A stretch of 6,172 nt of DNA from an uncultured Clostridia bacterium (GTDB taxonomy: Bacteria; Bacillota; Clostridia; Oscillospirales; Ruminococcaceae): assembly GCA_945933905.1 (NCBI GenBank), contig CAMEQX010000084.1:1-6172 (forward strand), in the 5' to 3' direction. A program made the position numbers and the translations under genes. Positions 1-6,172 of this stretch are shown in pieces. Under the pieces are notes generated by a model. The model saw only the letters and a list, made by a program, of their open reading frames with translations. It did no database searches and was not told where the DNA came from. The first letter of the stretch is position 1. Each line of letters starts with the position of its first letter.

Positions 1-1
1 T

Positions 2-622
2 ATCACCCCTTACAAGCAGCGCAAAGTCAAGATTTTGAACGGCACGCACACCGCTATCGTTCCCGTGGCTTATATGGCGGGAATTGACACGGTTCGCGAG
101 TCTGTCGAGGACGCGGACGTTGGACGTTTTGCGGCTGAGCTCATCAACGATGAAATCAAGCCCACAATCGACCTTCCGAAAGACCAAATGGACGCTTTCG
201 CGAACAGCGTTGTCGAGCGCTTCAAGAACCCGTTCATTCGTCACGAGCGTATGTCTATCGCGCTCAACTCCACCACGAAGTTCAGAACTCGTCTGCTTCC
301 CACCTACAACGACTACCGCAAGAAGTTCGGCAAGTCCCCGAAGCACATTCTGTTCTCGCTGGCGTCGCTTGCTGTGTTCTATCGCGGAAAGCGCGGCGAT
401 GAGGATATCAAGCTTGCCGATGACGCGAAATTCCTCGAGTTCTGGAAAGAGGTTTGGGCTCTCTCGGATTTCGGTGAAATCGCTAAAAAGGTGCTTGGCG
501 CGGCTGACGTTTGGGAGCAAAATCTCGACGAGGACGACAACGCAGCGCTTGTTGCGGGCTACATCGAGAGCATTGTGAGCAACGGCGAGAGAGCGGCTCT
601 TAAGGCATTTTTGGGAGAATAA
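2..622 (+). CDS. uxaB: Tagaturonate reductase (altronate oxidoreductase), 3' part of gene
   Basis: The reading frame is already open at base 2, so the gene begins upstream. The 206 visible residues are the C-terminal part of a protein usually near 480-500 residues. UxaB reduces D-tagaturonate to D-altronate with NADH in the cytoplasm. It belongs to the polyol-specific long-chain (mannitol) dehydrogenase family, and the visible part is the helical C-terminal domain. The family catalytic pattern K-x4-N-x2-H is present at visible residues K8, N13 and H16 (bases 23-49), inside RKVKILNGTH, followed by the typical VPVAYMAGIDTVRES. The TTG at base 35 is an internal leucine, not a start. The gene ends 1 nt before uxaA, and the uxaA ribosome binding site lies in its last codons. 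Family membership is certain. Fructuronate reductase (UxuB) is the main alternative, and the neighbouring altronate dehydratase argues for UxaB. Confidence 0.9.
   Translation: MTPYKQRKVKILNGTHTAIVPVAYMAGIDTVRESVEDADVGRFAAELINDEIKPTIDLPKDQMDAFANSVVERFKNPFIRHERMSIALNSTTKFRTRLLPTYNDYRKKFGKSPKHILFSLASLAVFYRGKRGDEDIKLADDAKFLEFWKEVWALSDFGEIAKKVLGAADVWEQNLDEDDNAALVAGYIESIVSNGERAALKAFLGE
613..617 (+). promoter_or_regulatory. Ribosome binding site of uxaA inside the end of uxaB
   Basis: GGGAG sits 6 nt before the uxaA ATG and within the last uxaB codons. The uxaB TAA and the uxaA ATG are separated by a single T (TAATATG). This arrangement fits translational coupling, with ribosomes finishing uxaB able to restart on uxaA. 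Confidence 0.75.
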
Positions 623-623
623 T

Positions 624-2102
624 ATGAAGAATACGATTGTAATTTCCCCGCTTGACTCCGTGGCAGTTGCGCTTGTTCCGCTCAAAAAGTGCGAGGAACA
701 CGAGGGTGTAACTCTTGCCGAGGATATCGAAAAGGGACATAAATTCGCTTTGAAGCCCATAAAAACGGGTGAAAAGGTGATTAAGTACGGCGAGGTTATC
801 GGGCGCGCAACCCGTGATATCGCTGTCGGCGAGCACGTTCATAGTCACAATATGGCGACAAATCTCGAGGGCACGCTCGAATACTCCTTCAACAAGAAGG
901 AGATTTCGCCCGCCGAGAGCAAAACCGCGCCGAAGGTTATGGTGTATGAGCGCAAGAACGGCGATATCGGAATCAGAAACGAGCTTTGGGTTATCCCGAC
1001 GGTTGGCTGCGTGAACGCGCAGGCGCGTGTTATCGTCGATACTTTTAATAAAAAGCACCCCGAATTACAGGGCGTGGACGGCGTTTTCACCTACACTCAC
1101 CCTTACGGCTGCTCGCAAATCGGCGAGGACCACGAGCGCACCCGTACTATTCTTCAGAGAATGGTGAAGCACCCGAACGCAGGCGGCGTGCTGGTTCTCG
1201 GACTTGGCTGCGAGAACAACCGTATGGACGTTTTCAAGGAAACGCTCGGCGACTACAACGAGGAGCGCACGGAATTTCTGATTGCGCAGGACGTTGAGGA
1301 CGAGATAGCCGAGGGTGTTGCCGCGCTCGAACGGCTCTACGACAAGGCTAAGAGCGACAAGCGCGTTGAAAAGGATATGAGCTGCCTTAAAGTCGGTCTG
1401 AAATGCGGCGGCTCGGACGGTTTGTCGGGAATTACCGCAAACCCGCTTGTCGGGCGCTTTTCGGACTATATGGCGGCAATCGGCGGCACTTCCGTTCTGA
1501 CCGAGGTTCCCGAGATGTTCGGTGCCGAGCAGCTTCTTATGGACAGGGCAAAGGACGAGCAGACGTTCGGCAAGATTGTCAAGCTGGTAAACGGCTTCAA
1601 GGAGTACTATCAGAAGCACGACCAGCCCGTTTATGAAAATCCCTCTCCGGGAAACAAGGCGGGCGGTATCACGACTCTCGAGGACAAGTCCCTCGGCTGC
1701 ACGCAGAAATCGGGCTCGAGAGAGGTCTGCGACGTGCTTTTTGACGGCGACAAGCTCACCTCGCACGGTCTGAATTTGCTCAACGGTCCCGGAAACGATA
1801 TGGTTGCCGTGACAAATCTCGCTTCGGCGGGCTGCCACATCGTCCTGTTCACCACCGGACGCGGCACTCCCTTCGGCGGCTTTGTCCCGACAATCAAGAT
1901 TTCCACAAATTCCGATCTTGCCGCGCGCAAGAAGAATTGGATTGATTTCAACGCGGGAACAATCGTCACGGGAGATACTTTTGAGCAGAAGCTCGACGAG
2001 CTGATTAAACTCGTTGCGGACACCGCAAGCGGCAAGCTCACGGTAAACGAGCGCTATAATTCGCGTGAAATCGCGATTTTCAAGACGGGTGTTACACTCT
2101 AA
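624..2102 (+). CDS. uxaA: Altronate dehydratase
   Basis: UxaA removes water from D-altronate to give 2-keto-3-deoxy-D-gluconate, a cytoplasmic step known to depend on Fe2+ in the E. coli enzyme. The 492-residue length matches the E. coli protein (about 495), so it looks complete. Residues 1 to about 90 form the SAF-type N-terminal domain, with the histidine cluster EHVHSHNMAT near 70-79. The dehydratase core follows: YERKNGDIGIRNE at 108-120, THPYGCSQIGEDHERT at 158-173, LGLGCENN at 192-199 and LKCGGSDGLSGITANP at 259-274. The C-terminal part carries GPGNDMVAVTNLASAGCH at 388-405 and FTTGRGTPFGG at 409-419. The related galactarate dehydratase (GarD) shares this fold, but length and operon partners favour altronate. 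The start is fixed by the ribosome binding site 6 nt upstream. A lone TTA codon at L148 (bases 1065-1067) interrupts an otherwise long antisense open frame. Confidence 0.95.
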   Translation: MKNTIVISPLDSVAVALVPLKKCEEHEGVTLAEDIEKGHKFALKPIKTGEKVIKYGEVIGRATRDIAVGEHVHSHNMATNLEGTLEYSFNKKEISPAESKTAPKVMVYERKNGDIGIRNELWVIPTVGCVNAQARVIVDTFNKKHPELQGVDGVFTYTHPYGCSQIGEDHERTRTILQRMVKHPNAGGVLVLGLGCENNRMDVFKETLGDYNEERTEFLIAQDVEDEIAEGVAALERLYDKAKSDKRVEKDMSCLKVGLKCGGSDGLSGITANPLVGRFSDYMAAIGGTSVLTEVPEMFGAEQLLMDRAKDEQTFGKIVKLVNGFKEYYQKHDQPVYENPSPGNKAGGITTLEDKSLGCTQKSGSREVCDVLFDGDKLTSHGLNLLNGPGNDMVAVTNLASAGCHIVLFTTGRGTPFGGFVPTIKISTNSDLAARKKNWIDFNAGTIVTGDTFEQKLDELIKLVADTASGKLTVNERYNSREIAIFKTGVTL

Positions 2103-2107
2103 TTTAC

Positions 2108-2113
2108 AGGAGA
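2108..2113 (+). promoter_or_regulatory. Ribosome binding site of uxaC
   Basis: AGGAGA lies 7 nt before the ATG, in the 18-nt gap after the uxaA stop. The near-consensus Shine-Dalgarno supports this ATG over the in-frame Met at codon 5. Confidence 0.85.
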
Positions 2114-2120
2114 TAAGAAA

Positions 2121-3515
2121 ATGAAGAAATTTATGGACGAGGATTTTGTCCTCAAAAATGAAACGGCGAAAACCCTTTATCACAACTACGCGAAGGATAT
2201 GCCGATTTTCGACTATCACTGCCATCTGCCCATTCAGGAGATTTATGAGGACAGAAAGTTCGCGAATATCACGGAATGCTGGCTCGGCGGCGACCACTAC
2301 AAGTGGCGTCTGATGCGCGAGCTTGGCGTTGACGAGAGCTACATCACCGGCGACAAGGACGACTACGAGAAGTTTTTGAAGTACGCAGAGGTTATGCCGT
2401 ACGCTATCGGAAACCCCATTTTCCACTGGACTCACCTTGAATTGCAGCGCTATTTCGGCATAAACGAGGTTCTCTCGCCCAAGACCGCGAAGGAAATCTT
2501 CGACAAGTGCAACGAGAAGCTTCAGACGCTCACCGCGCGCAAGCTGATTACAATGAGCAACGTCAAGAAGATTTTCACAACCGATGACCCGATTGACGAT
2601 TTGCATTTCCACAAGCTGCTCAAGGAGGACAAGAGCTTTGACGTTGAGGTTGCGCCCGCGTTCCGTCCCGACAAGGCGGTAAACATCGAGCTGCCGACCT
2701 ACGTTCCTTATATCGCGAAGCTTGCGGACGCTGCTGACGTCAAGATTGACGGTATCGACAGCCTTTGCGAAGCGCTCACCAAGAGAATTGAGTTCTTCGA
2801 CAGCGTTGGCTGCGTTTGCTCCGACCACGCGCTTGACGTTGTTATGTTCGCGCCCGCGACAAAAGAGCAGGTTGACAAGATTGTCAAGAAGGCGCTTTCC
2901 GGCGATGACCTCACGCAGACTGAAATCGAGCAGTACAAGGGATATATTCTCGTTCACCTCGGCAAGCAGTACGCGCGCTTGCACTGGGTTCAGCAGTACC
3001 ACATCGGCGCGCTTCGCAACAACTCGGCTCGCTATATGAGAGAGCTCGGTCCCGACACGGGATTTGACGCTATCGAGGACCAGACCTTCGCGAAGAAGCT
3101 GTCGATGCTGATGGATACGCTTGACAGCACAAACGAGCTGCCCAAGACCATTCTCTACTGCCTCAACCCGCGCGACAACGAGGTTCTCGCGACAATCAGA
3201 AACTGCTTCCAGCAGGCAGGCACGGTCGGCAAAATCCAGTTTGGTTCGGCTTGGTGGTTCAACGACCAGAAGGACGGTATGGAAAAGCAGCTTATGGCGC
3301 TTTCGCAGCTCGGCTTGCTCTCCAAGTTCGTGGGAATGCTCACAGACAGCCGCAGCTTCCTCTCCTACACCCGCCACGAGTATTTCAGAAGAATTGTCTG
3401 CAATATGCTCGGCGAGCTCATTGAGGAGGGCGAATATCCGAACGAGGTTGAGTTTGTCGGAACGATTGTTCAGGACATTTGCTACAACAACGCGGTAAAT
3501 TACTTCACAAAGTAA
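2121..3515 (+). CDS. uxaC: Uronate isomerase (glucuronate/galacturonate isomerase)
   Basis: UxaC interconverts D-galacturonate and D-tagaturonate, and also D-glucuronate and D-fructuronate, the first cytoplasmic step of hexuronate catabolism. The 464-residue length is close to the family norm of about 470. It is a divergent amidohydrolase-superfamily (beta/alpha)8 barrel. The sequence shows the HxH of strand 1 at H33 and H35 (DYHCHLP), TTDDP at 153-157, VCSDHALD with H235 at 232-239, QYHIGALRNNS at 292-302, GSAWWFNDQKDGM at 375-387 and MLTDSRSFLSYTRHEYFRR at 406-424. D409 is the likely strand-8 aspartate. It is the last gene of the operon, and an intrinsic terminator begins 3 nt after its stop. 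With uxaB and uxaA it completes the route from galacturonate to KDG. No glucuronate-specific partners (uxuA, uxuB) are visible. Confidence 0.97.
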   Translation: MKKFMDEDFVLKNETAKTLYHNYAKDMPIFDYHCHLPIQEIYEDRKFANITECWLGGDHYKWRLMRELGVDESYITGDKDDYEKFLKYAEVMPYAIGNPIFHWTHLELQRYFGINEVLSPKTAKEIFDKCNEKLQTLTARKLITMSNVKKIFTTDDPIDDLHFHKLLKEDKSFDVEVAPAFRPDKAVNIELPTYVPYIAKLADAADVKIDGIDSLCEALTKRIEFFDSVGCVCSDHALDVVMFAPATKEQVDKIVKKALSGDDLTQTEIEQYKGYILVHLGKQYARLHWVQQYHIGALRNNSARYMRELGPDTGFDAIEDQTFAKKLSMLMDTLDSTNELPKTILYCLNPRDNEVLATIRNCFQQAGTVGKIQFGSAWWFNDQKDGMEKQLMALSQLGLLSKFVGMLTDSRSFLSYTRHEYFRRIVCNMLGELIEEGEYPNEVEFVGTIVQDICYNNAVNYFTK

Positions 3516-3518
3516 ACC

Positions 3519-3551
3519 AAAAGCCGTCGGGCAATCAGCTCGGCGGCTTTT
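3519..3551. terminator. Convergent, probably bidirectional intrinsic terminator
   Basis: The arm AAAAGCCGTCG (3519-3529) pairs with CGGCGGCTTTT (3541-3551) across an 11-nt loop. This gives 11 consecutive pairs, one of them a G-U wobble on the plus transcript. On the plus strand the stem ends in TTTT and runs into a T-rich tail, terminating uxaBAC. On the minus strand the same stem ends in TTTTGGTTTACTTT, 21 nt after the ptsI stop, so it can also end the PTS operon. It is the only hairpin of note in the 57-nt convergent gap. Confidence 0.88.
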
Positions 3552-3572
3552 CTGTATCTTTTGTTCTGCACT

Positions 3573-5204
3573 TTATCTCAAATCAATACTCCGAACCTTC
3601 TCGCGAACCTTCAGCACAAAGCTCGGTGAAACGGAAAGCTCGTCTATGCCCATTCGGAGAAATTTCTCGGTGAGCTCGGTATCCGCGGCAAGTTCACCGC
3701 AAATTCCAATCCAAGCGCCGTTTTTGTGAGCGTTTTCCGCAGCCATTTCAATCAGCCGCAGAATAGCCTCGTGATGCGTGTCGCAGAAGCTCTCGATGTT
3801 CGGGTTCTGACGGTCGCAGGCGAGCGTGTACTGCGTCAAATCGTTTGTGCCCACGCTGAAAAAGTCAACGAGCGGCGCAAGCTTGTCGCTTATAATCGCT
3901 GCGGCGGGCGTTTCAATCATAATTCCAAGCTCGACATTCTCGGAGAATTTCACGCCGTCTTTTGCAAGTTCCTCGCGCACTTCCTTGCAGATTTCGAGAA
4001 TTTTCTCCACCTCGGAAACGCTTGTAATCATCGGGAACATTATCCCGAGAGTGCCGTAAACAGAGGCTCTGTAAAGCGCACGGAGCTGCGTTTTGAAGAT
4101 TTCGGGGCGCGTGAGGCAAATCCTGATTGCGCGATATCCCAGCGCGGGATTTTCCTCTTTATCAAGGTTGAAATAATCCGCTTTTTTGTCCGCGCCGATA
4201 TCCAGCGTTCTGATGATAACTTTCTTTCCCGCCATTCCCTCAAGCACCTTTTTGTATGCGGCAAACTGCTGTTCCTCGGTGGGATAGTCGTTGTTCTCGA
4301 GGTACAAAAATTCGCTTCGGAAAAGCCCTATTCCGCCCGCGTCGCTGAGCAAAACCGCTCCGATATTGTCAACGCTTCCGATATTCGCGAAAATGTTGAT
4401 TTTCGTGCCGTCGAGGGTGACGTTTTCCTTGCCCTTAAGCTCTTGCAGCAGCCGTTTTTTCTCCTCATCGGCACGCTGTTTTTCAAGAAGCCTTGCGGTT
4501 GTTTCCTCGTCGGGTTCAAGGAAAATCTCGCCCGAATAGCCGTCAACTCCCGCGTTCATTCCGTCCTTGATTGCCGCGAGAAATTCATCTCCCACGCCGA
4601 TTATCGCGGGAATATTCATCGTCCGCGCGAGGATTGCCGTGTGAGAATTTGACGAGCCGTGCGCCGTGACAAACGCAAGCACGCGCTCTTTATCCAGAGA
4701 AACCGTTTCGCTCGGAGCGAGGTCGTCCGCGCAGATAATCACCTTTTCTGCGGTTTTCGCGCTCTCGCTTGTGGCTTCGGAGAGGTTTGCGATAAGTCGG
4801 TTTGAGATATCGCGGACATCTGCCGCGCGCGCCTGCATATACGCGTCGTGCATTGCCGAAAACATCGCGACAAAATTGTCGGAGGTCACGGCGACTGCGT
4901 ATTCCGCGTTCACTTTTTGCGTGTCGATAATGCTTTCAATCGACTCATTGTAATCCTCGTCTTCAAGCATCATCTGATGAATTTCAAAAATCTGAGCGTT
5001 TGTTTCGCCGACCTCGCGAAGCGCTTTTTCGTGAATTTCACCGAGCTGCGCGAGAGCCTTTTCCTTTGCCGCTTCAACGCGCTTTTTCTCAGCCTCGCAG
5101 TTCTCGATATGCTCGCGCCTCACGGAAATCTCAGCGCGTGTAAACACCGAGATTTTCCCCACGGCAACCGCTCCGAAAACGCCTTTTCCTTTAAATACAG
5201 TCAT
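3573..5204 (-). CDS. ptsI: PTS Enzyme I (phosphoenolpyruvate-protein phosphotransferase)
   Basis: Enzyme I takes the phosphoryl group from phosphoenolpyruvate and passes it to HPr, the first step of the soluble PTS relay. Residues 1-145 are the HPr-binding N-domain with its helical insert. Residues 150-230 form the phosphohistidine domain, with H188 in NSHTAILARTMNIPAIIG. Residues 260-535 are the PEP-binding barrel: GLFRSEFLY (R296), RTLDIGADK at 332-340, MIETPAA (E431), GTNDLTQY (N454, D455) and GICGE with acid/base C502, the same number as in E. coli. The protein has 543 residues against 570-575 in E. coli and Bacillus subtilis. The shortfall lies after C502 (41 residues remain against about 73), so the last helices are missing. 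The E. coli GGRTSH motif reads SSNSH here. The start follows GGAGGT at 6 nt. It lies 28 nt after ptsH and is the last gene of its operon. Confidence 0.97.
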   Translation of the reverse strand: MTVFKGKGVFGAVAVGKISVFTRAEISVRREHIENCEAEKKRVEAAKEKALAQLGEIHEKALREVGETNAQIFEIHQMMLEDEDYNESIESIIDTQKVNAEYAVAVTSDNFVAMFSAMHDAYMQARAADVRDISNRLIANLSEATSESAKTAEKVIICADDLAPSETVSLDKERVLAFVTAHGSSNSHTAILARTMNIPAIIGVGDEFLAAIKDGMNAGVDGYSGEIFLEPDEETTARLLEKQRADEEKKRLLQELKGKENVTLDGTKINIFANIGSVDNIGAVLLSDAGGIGLFRSEFLYLENNDYPTEEQQFAAYKKVLEGMAGKKVIIRTLDIGADKKADYFNLDKEENPALGYRAIRICLTRPEIFKTQLRALYRASVYGTLGIMFPMITSVSEVEKILEICKEVREELAKDGVKFSENVELGIMIETPAAAIISDKLAPLVDFFSVGTNDLTQYTLACDRQNPNIESFCDTHHEAILRLIEMAAENAHKNGAWIGICGELAADTELTEKFLRMGIDELSVSPSFVLKVREKVRSIDLR

Positions 5205-5210
5205 AGTGCG

Positions 5211-5216
5211 ACCTCC
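5211..5216 (-). promoter_or_regulatory. Ribosome binding site of ptsI
   Basis: ACCTCC on the plus strand reads GGAGGT on the minus strand, 6 nt upstream of the ptsI ATG. It is a full consensus Shine-Dalgarno within the 28-nt ptsH-ptsI gap and fixes the start at 5204. Confidence 0.88.
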
Positions 5217-5232
5217 GTTGAGCTCTTTTCAA

Positions 5233-5499
5233 TTATTCTCCGAAACCGTTTTCAAACATTTCGACAGCCTTGTCGAGAGCCGCCTGCTCGTTTTCGCCCT
5301 CAGCGGTAATTTGTACAGTTGAACCGCACTTTATTCCCGCAGCCATAATCTGCATAACAGCGCTTGCTTTTGCGGTTTTGTCGCCGCAAATCAGCGTAAC
5401 CGTGCAGTCGGCAAATTTCTTCATTTCCTTTGCGAGTTCGCCCGCAGGACGCATATGCAAGCCCTGAGCGTTAATTACTTCAACAGTTTTCGTTACCAT
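5233..5499 (-). CDS. ptsH: Phosphocarrier protein HPr
   Basis: HPr accepts the phosphoryl group from Enzyme I on a histidine and passes it to the sugar-specific EIIA domains in the cytoplasm. At 88 residues it matches the family length and looks complete. The active-site motif is QGLHMRPAG (12-20), with H15 and R17; the common form is GLHARPA. In Bacillota a serine at position 46 (in KSIMGVMSLG of B. subtilis) is phosphorylated by HPr kinase and drives CcpA-dependent catabolite repression. Here the matching stretch is ASAVMQIMAAGI (45-56). The best register places A47 against Ser46, and the nearest serine (S46) lies one residue earlier. The C-terminal helix (72-84) ends in GFGE, as in other HPr proteins. 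The gene starts 22 nt after fruA and is followed after 28 nt by ptsI. Confidence 0.96.
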   Translation of the reverse strand: MVTKTVEVINAQGLHMRPAGELAKEMKKFADCTVTLICGDKTAKASAVMQIMAAGIKCGSTVQITAEGENEQAALDKAVEMFENGFGE

Positions 5500-5507
5500 A
5501 ATTTTTT

Positions 5508-5515
5508 CTCCTTTT
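5508..5515 (-). promoter_or_regulatory. Ribosome binding site of ptsH
   Basis: The minus strand reads AAAAGGAG, 8 nt before the ptsH ATG, in the 22-nt gap after fruA. It supports the start at 5499. Confidence 0.85.
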
Positions 5516-5521
5516 GTATTA

Positions 5522-6172
5522 TTATTTGTCAGATTTTGCGGGAGCGTTTTTGTTTTTCTTAAGGAGTGCCAGCAAAATCATTCCCACAACAGAGCCGATA
5601 ACCAGAGCAAGAGCGAACATAACAGGGTTTCCGATAACGGGGATTACGAAAATACCGCCGTGAGGTGCCATAAGTGTGCAGCCGAATGCCATTGAAAGAC
5701 CGCCTGCTGTTGCCGCGCCGATTGCGCAGGAGGGGATTACTCTCAGCGGGTCGGAAGCCGCGTAGGGAATTGCGCCTTCCGTGATGAAGCTAAGTCCCAT
5801 AATATAGTTTACAATGCCGTTTTTGCGCTCGTCCTCGGACCATCTGCTCTTGAAGAACGTTGTCGAAAGAGCAATCGCAATCGGAGGAACCATTCCGCCT
5901 ATCATAACCGAAGCCATTATATCATAGTTGCTCGAAGCTATTGCCGCCGTGCCGAATACATAAGCCGCCTTGTTGAACGGACCGCCCATATCAATGGACA
6001 TCATGGCGCCGAGAATACAGCCGAGCAAAATCTTGCTGGAGTTGCCCATACTGCTCAAAAGGTTTGAAAGACCGGTGTTGAGAGCGCCCATAATGGGGTT
6101 CACCGCGCACATAATCACCGCAATCATTCCAAGTCCCACAAGCGGATAAATCAGCACGGGCTTGATACCGTT
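5522..6172 (-). CDS. fruA: Fructose-type PTS permease, C-terminal part of EIIC domain (gene truncated by window edge)
   Basis: The frame is open to the window edge, so only the last 216 residues are seen. The GTG at 6155-6157 is an internal valine rather than a start. EIIC is the membrane channel that binds the sugar and presents it to the EIIB domain for phosphorylation during uptake. Family signatures are MSIDMGGPFNKAAYVFG at visible residues 58-74, GGMVPP at 92-97, MGLSFITEGAIPYAASDPLR at 125-144 and MAPHGGIFVIP at 168-178. Hydrophobic segments lie near 6-30, 86-104, 145-165 and 183-203. A lysine-rich tail (KKNKNAPAKSDK) ends the protein, so no domain follows EIIC. Any EIIA and EIIB domains must lie upstream or in other genes. 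The fructose family is clear; the exact substrate (fructose, or mannose-type sugars carried by relatives) is inferred. It leads an apparent operon with ptsH and ptsI. Confidence 0.88.
   Translation of the reverse strand, partial: NGIKPVLIYPLVGLGMIAVIMCAVNPIMGALNTGLSNLLSSMGNSSKILLGCILGAMMSIDMGGPFNKAAYVFGTAAIASSNYDIMASVMIGGMVPPIAIALSTTFFKSRWSEDERKNGIVNYIMGLSFITEGAIPYAASDPLRVIPSCAIGAATAGGLSMAFGCTLMAPHGGIFVIPVIGNPVMFALALVIGSVVGMILLALLKKNKNAPAKSDK

Noticed and set aside
35..622. A complete 195-residue gene starting at TTG 35
   Set aside because: The frame is open upstream to base 2, and the catalytic lysine of the mannitol-dehydrogenase family lies before this TTG. It is the tail of uxaB, not a short gene.
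600..1058. Minus-strand 152-codon open frame opposite the start of uxaA
   Set aside because: It lies in the same antisense codon register as the longer shadow frame and has no recognisable protein features. The sense strand encodes the SAF domain of UxaA.
1065..3377. A 770-codon open frame on the minus strand, antisense to uxaA and uxaC
   Set aside because: Its codons are in exact register with the sense codons of both uxaA and uxaC, so it stays open simply because those genes lack in-frame TTA, CTA and TCA codons. It ends where uxaA uses TTA for L148. The translation shows no recognisable domain and is rich in Leu, Val, Arg and Ala, as expected for a shadow frame. The sense proteins are unmistakable.
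3726..5309. Plus-strand open frames of 308 and 153 codons opposite ptsI (3726-4652 and 4848-5309)
   Set aside because: Both are in the antisense codon register of ptsI and have no family signature. Enzyme I covers this stretch with all its catalytic motifs intact.
5484..5499. A cre-like sequence (ATGGTAACGAAAACTG on the minus strand) at the ptsH start
   Set aside because: It fits the core of the CcpA cre consensus but misses the final CA pair, and it lies within the ptsH coding start. The match is too weak to call an operator.

Overview
The window reads as ordinary bacterial chromosome, most likely from a Clostridia-type member of the Bacillota with moderate GC content. The placement rests on strong AGGAG/GGAGG ribosome binding sites, a Firmicute-style PTS with a fructose permease, and an Enzyme I whose phosphohistidine motif and short C-terminus resemble clostridial homologues as I remember them. 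It cannot be taken to genus level from the sequence alone. Six genes fill almost all of it, in two converging transcription units separated by one intrinsic terminator.

Plus strand, positions 2-3515: a hexuronate catabolic operon in the order uxaB (3' part only) - uxaA - uxaC. UxaC isomerises D-galacturonate to D-tagaturonate, and D-glucuronate to D-fructuronate. UxaB reduces tagaturonate to D-altronate, and UxaA dehydrates altronate to 2-keto-3-deoxygluconate (KDG). Together they form the core of the Ashwell-type pathway from pectin-derived galacturonate to KDG. Spacing is tight (1 nt and 18 nt). The operon's promoter, and any transporter, KDG kinase or aldolase, lie outside the window.

Positions 3516-3572: a short convergent intergenic region. 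It contains an 11-bp stem flanked by A/T runs, which can act as an intrinsic terminator in both directions.

Minus strand, positions 6172-3573: a PTS operon in the order EIIC part of a fructose-type permease (fruA, C-terminal part only) - ptsH (HPr) - ptsI (Enzyme I), with gaps of 22 and 28 nt. It encodes the phosphorelay from phosphoenolpyruvate to Enzyme I to HPr, placed directly behind one membrane permease. The points worth a second look are an HPr in which the regulatory Ser46 position aligns to alanine, an Enzyme I about 30 residues shorter at its C-terminus than the E. coli protein, and the linkage of the general PTS genes to a fructose-type permease.

I see no RNA genes, mobile elements, CRISPR arrays or repeats, and no gene-free stretch longer than 60 bases. 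I found no evidence for a previously undescribed system. The long open frames opposite uxaA/uxaC and ptsI are codon-register shadows.
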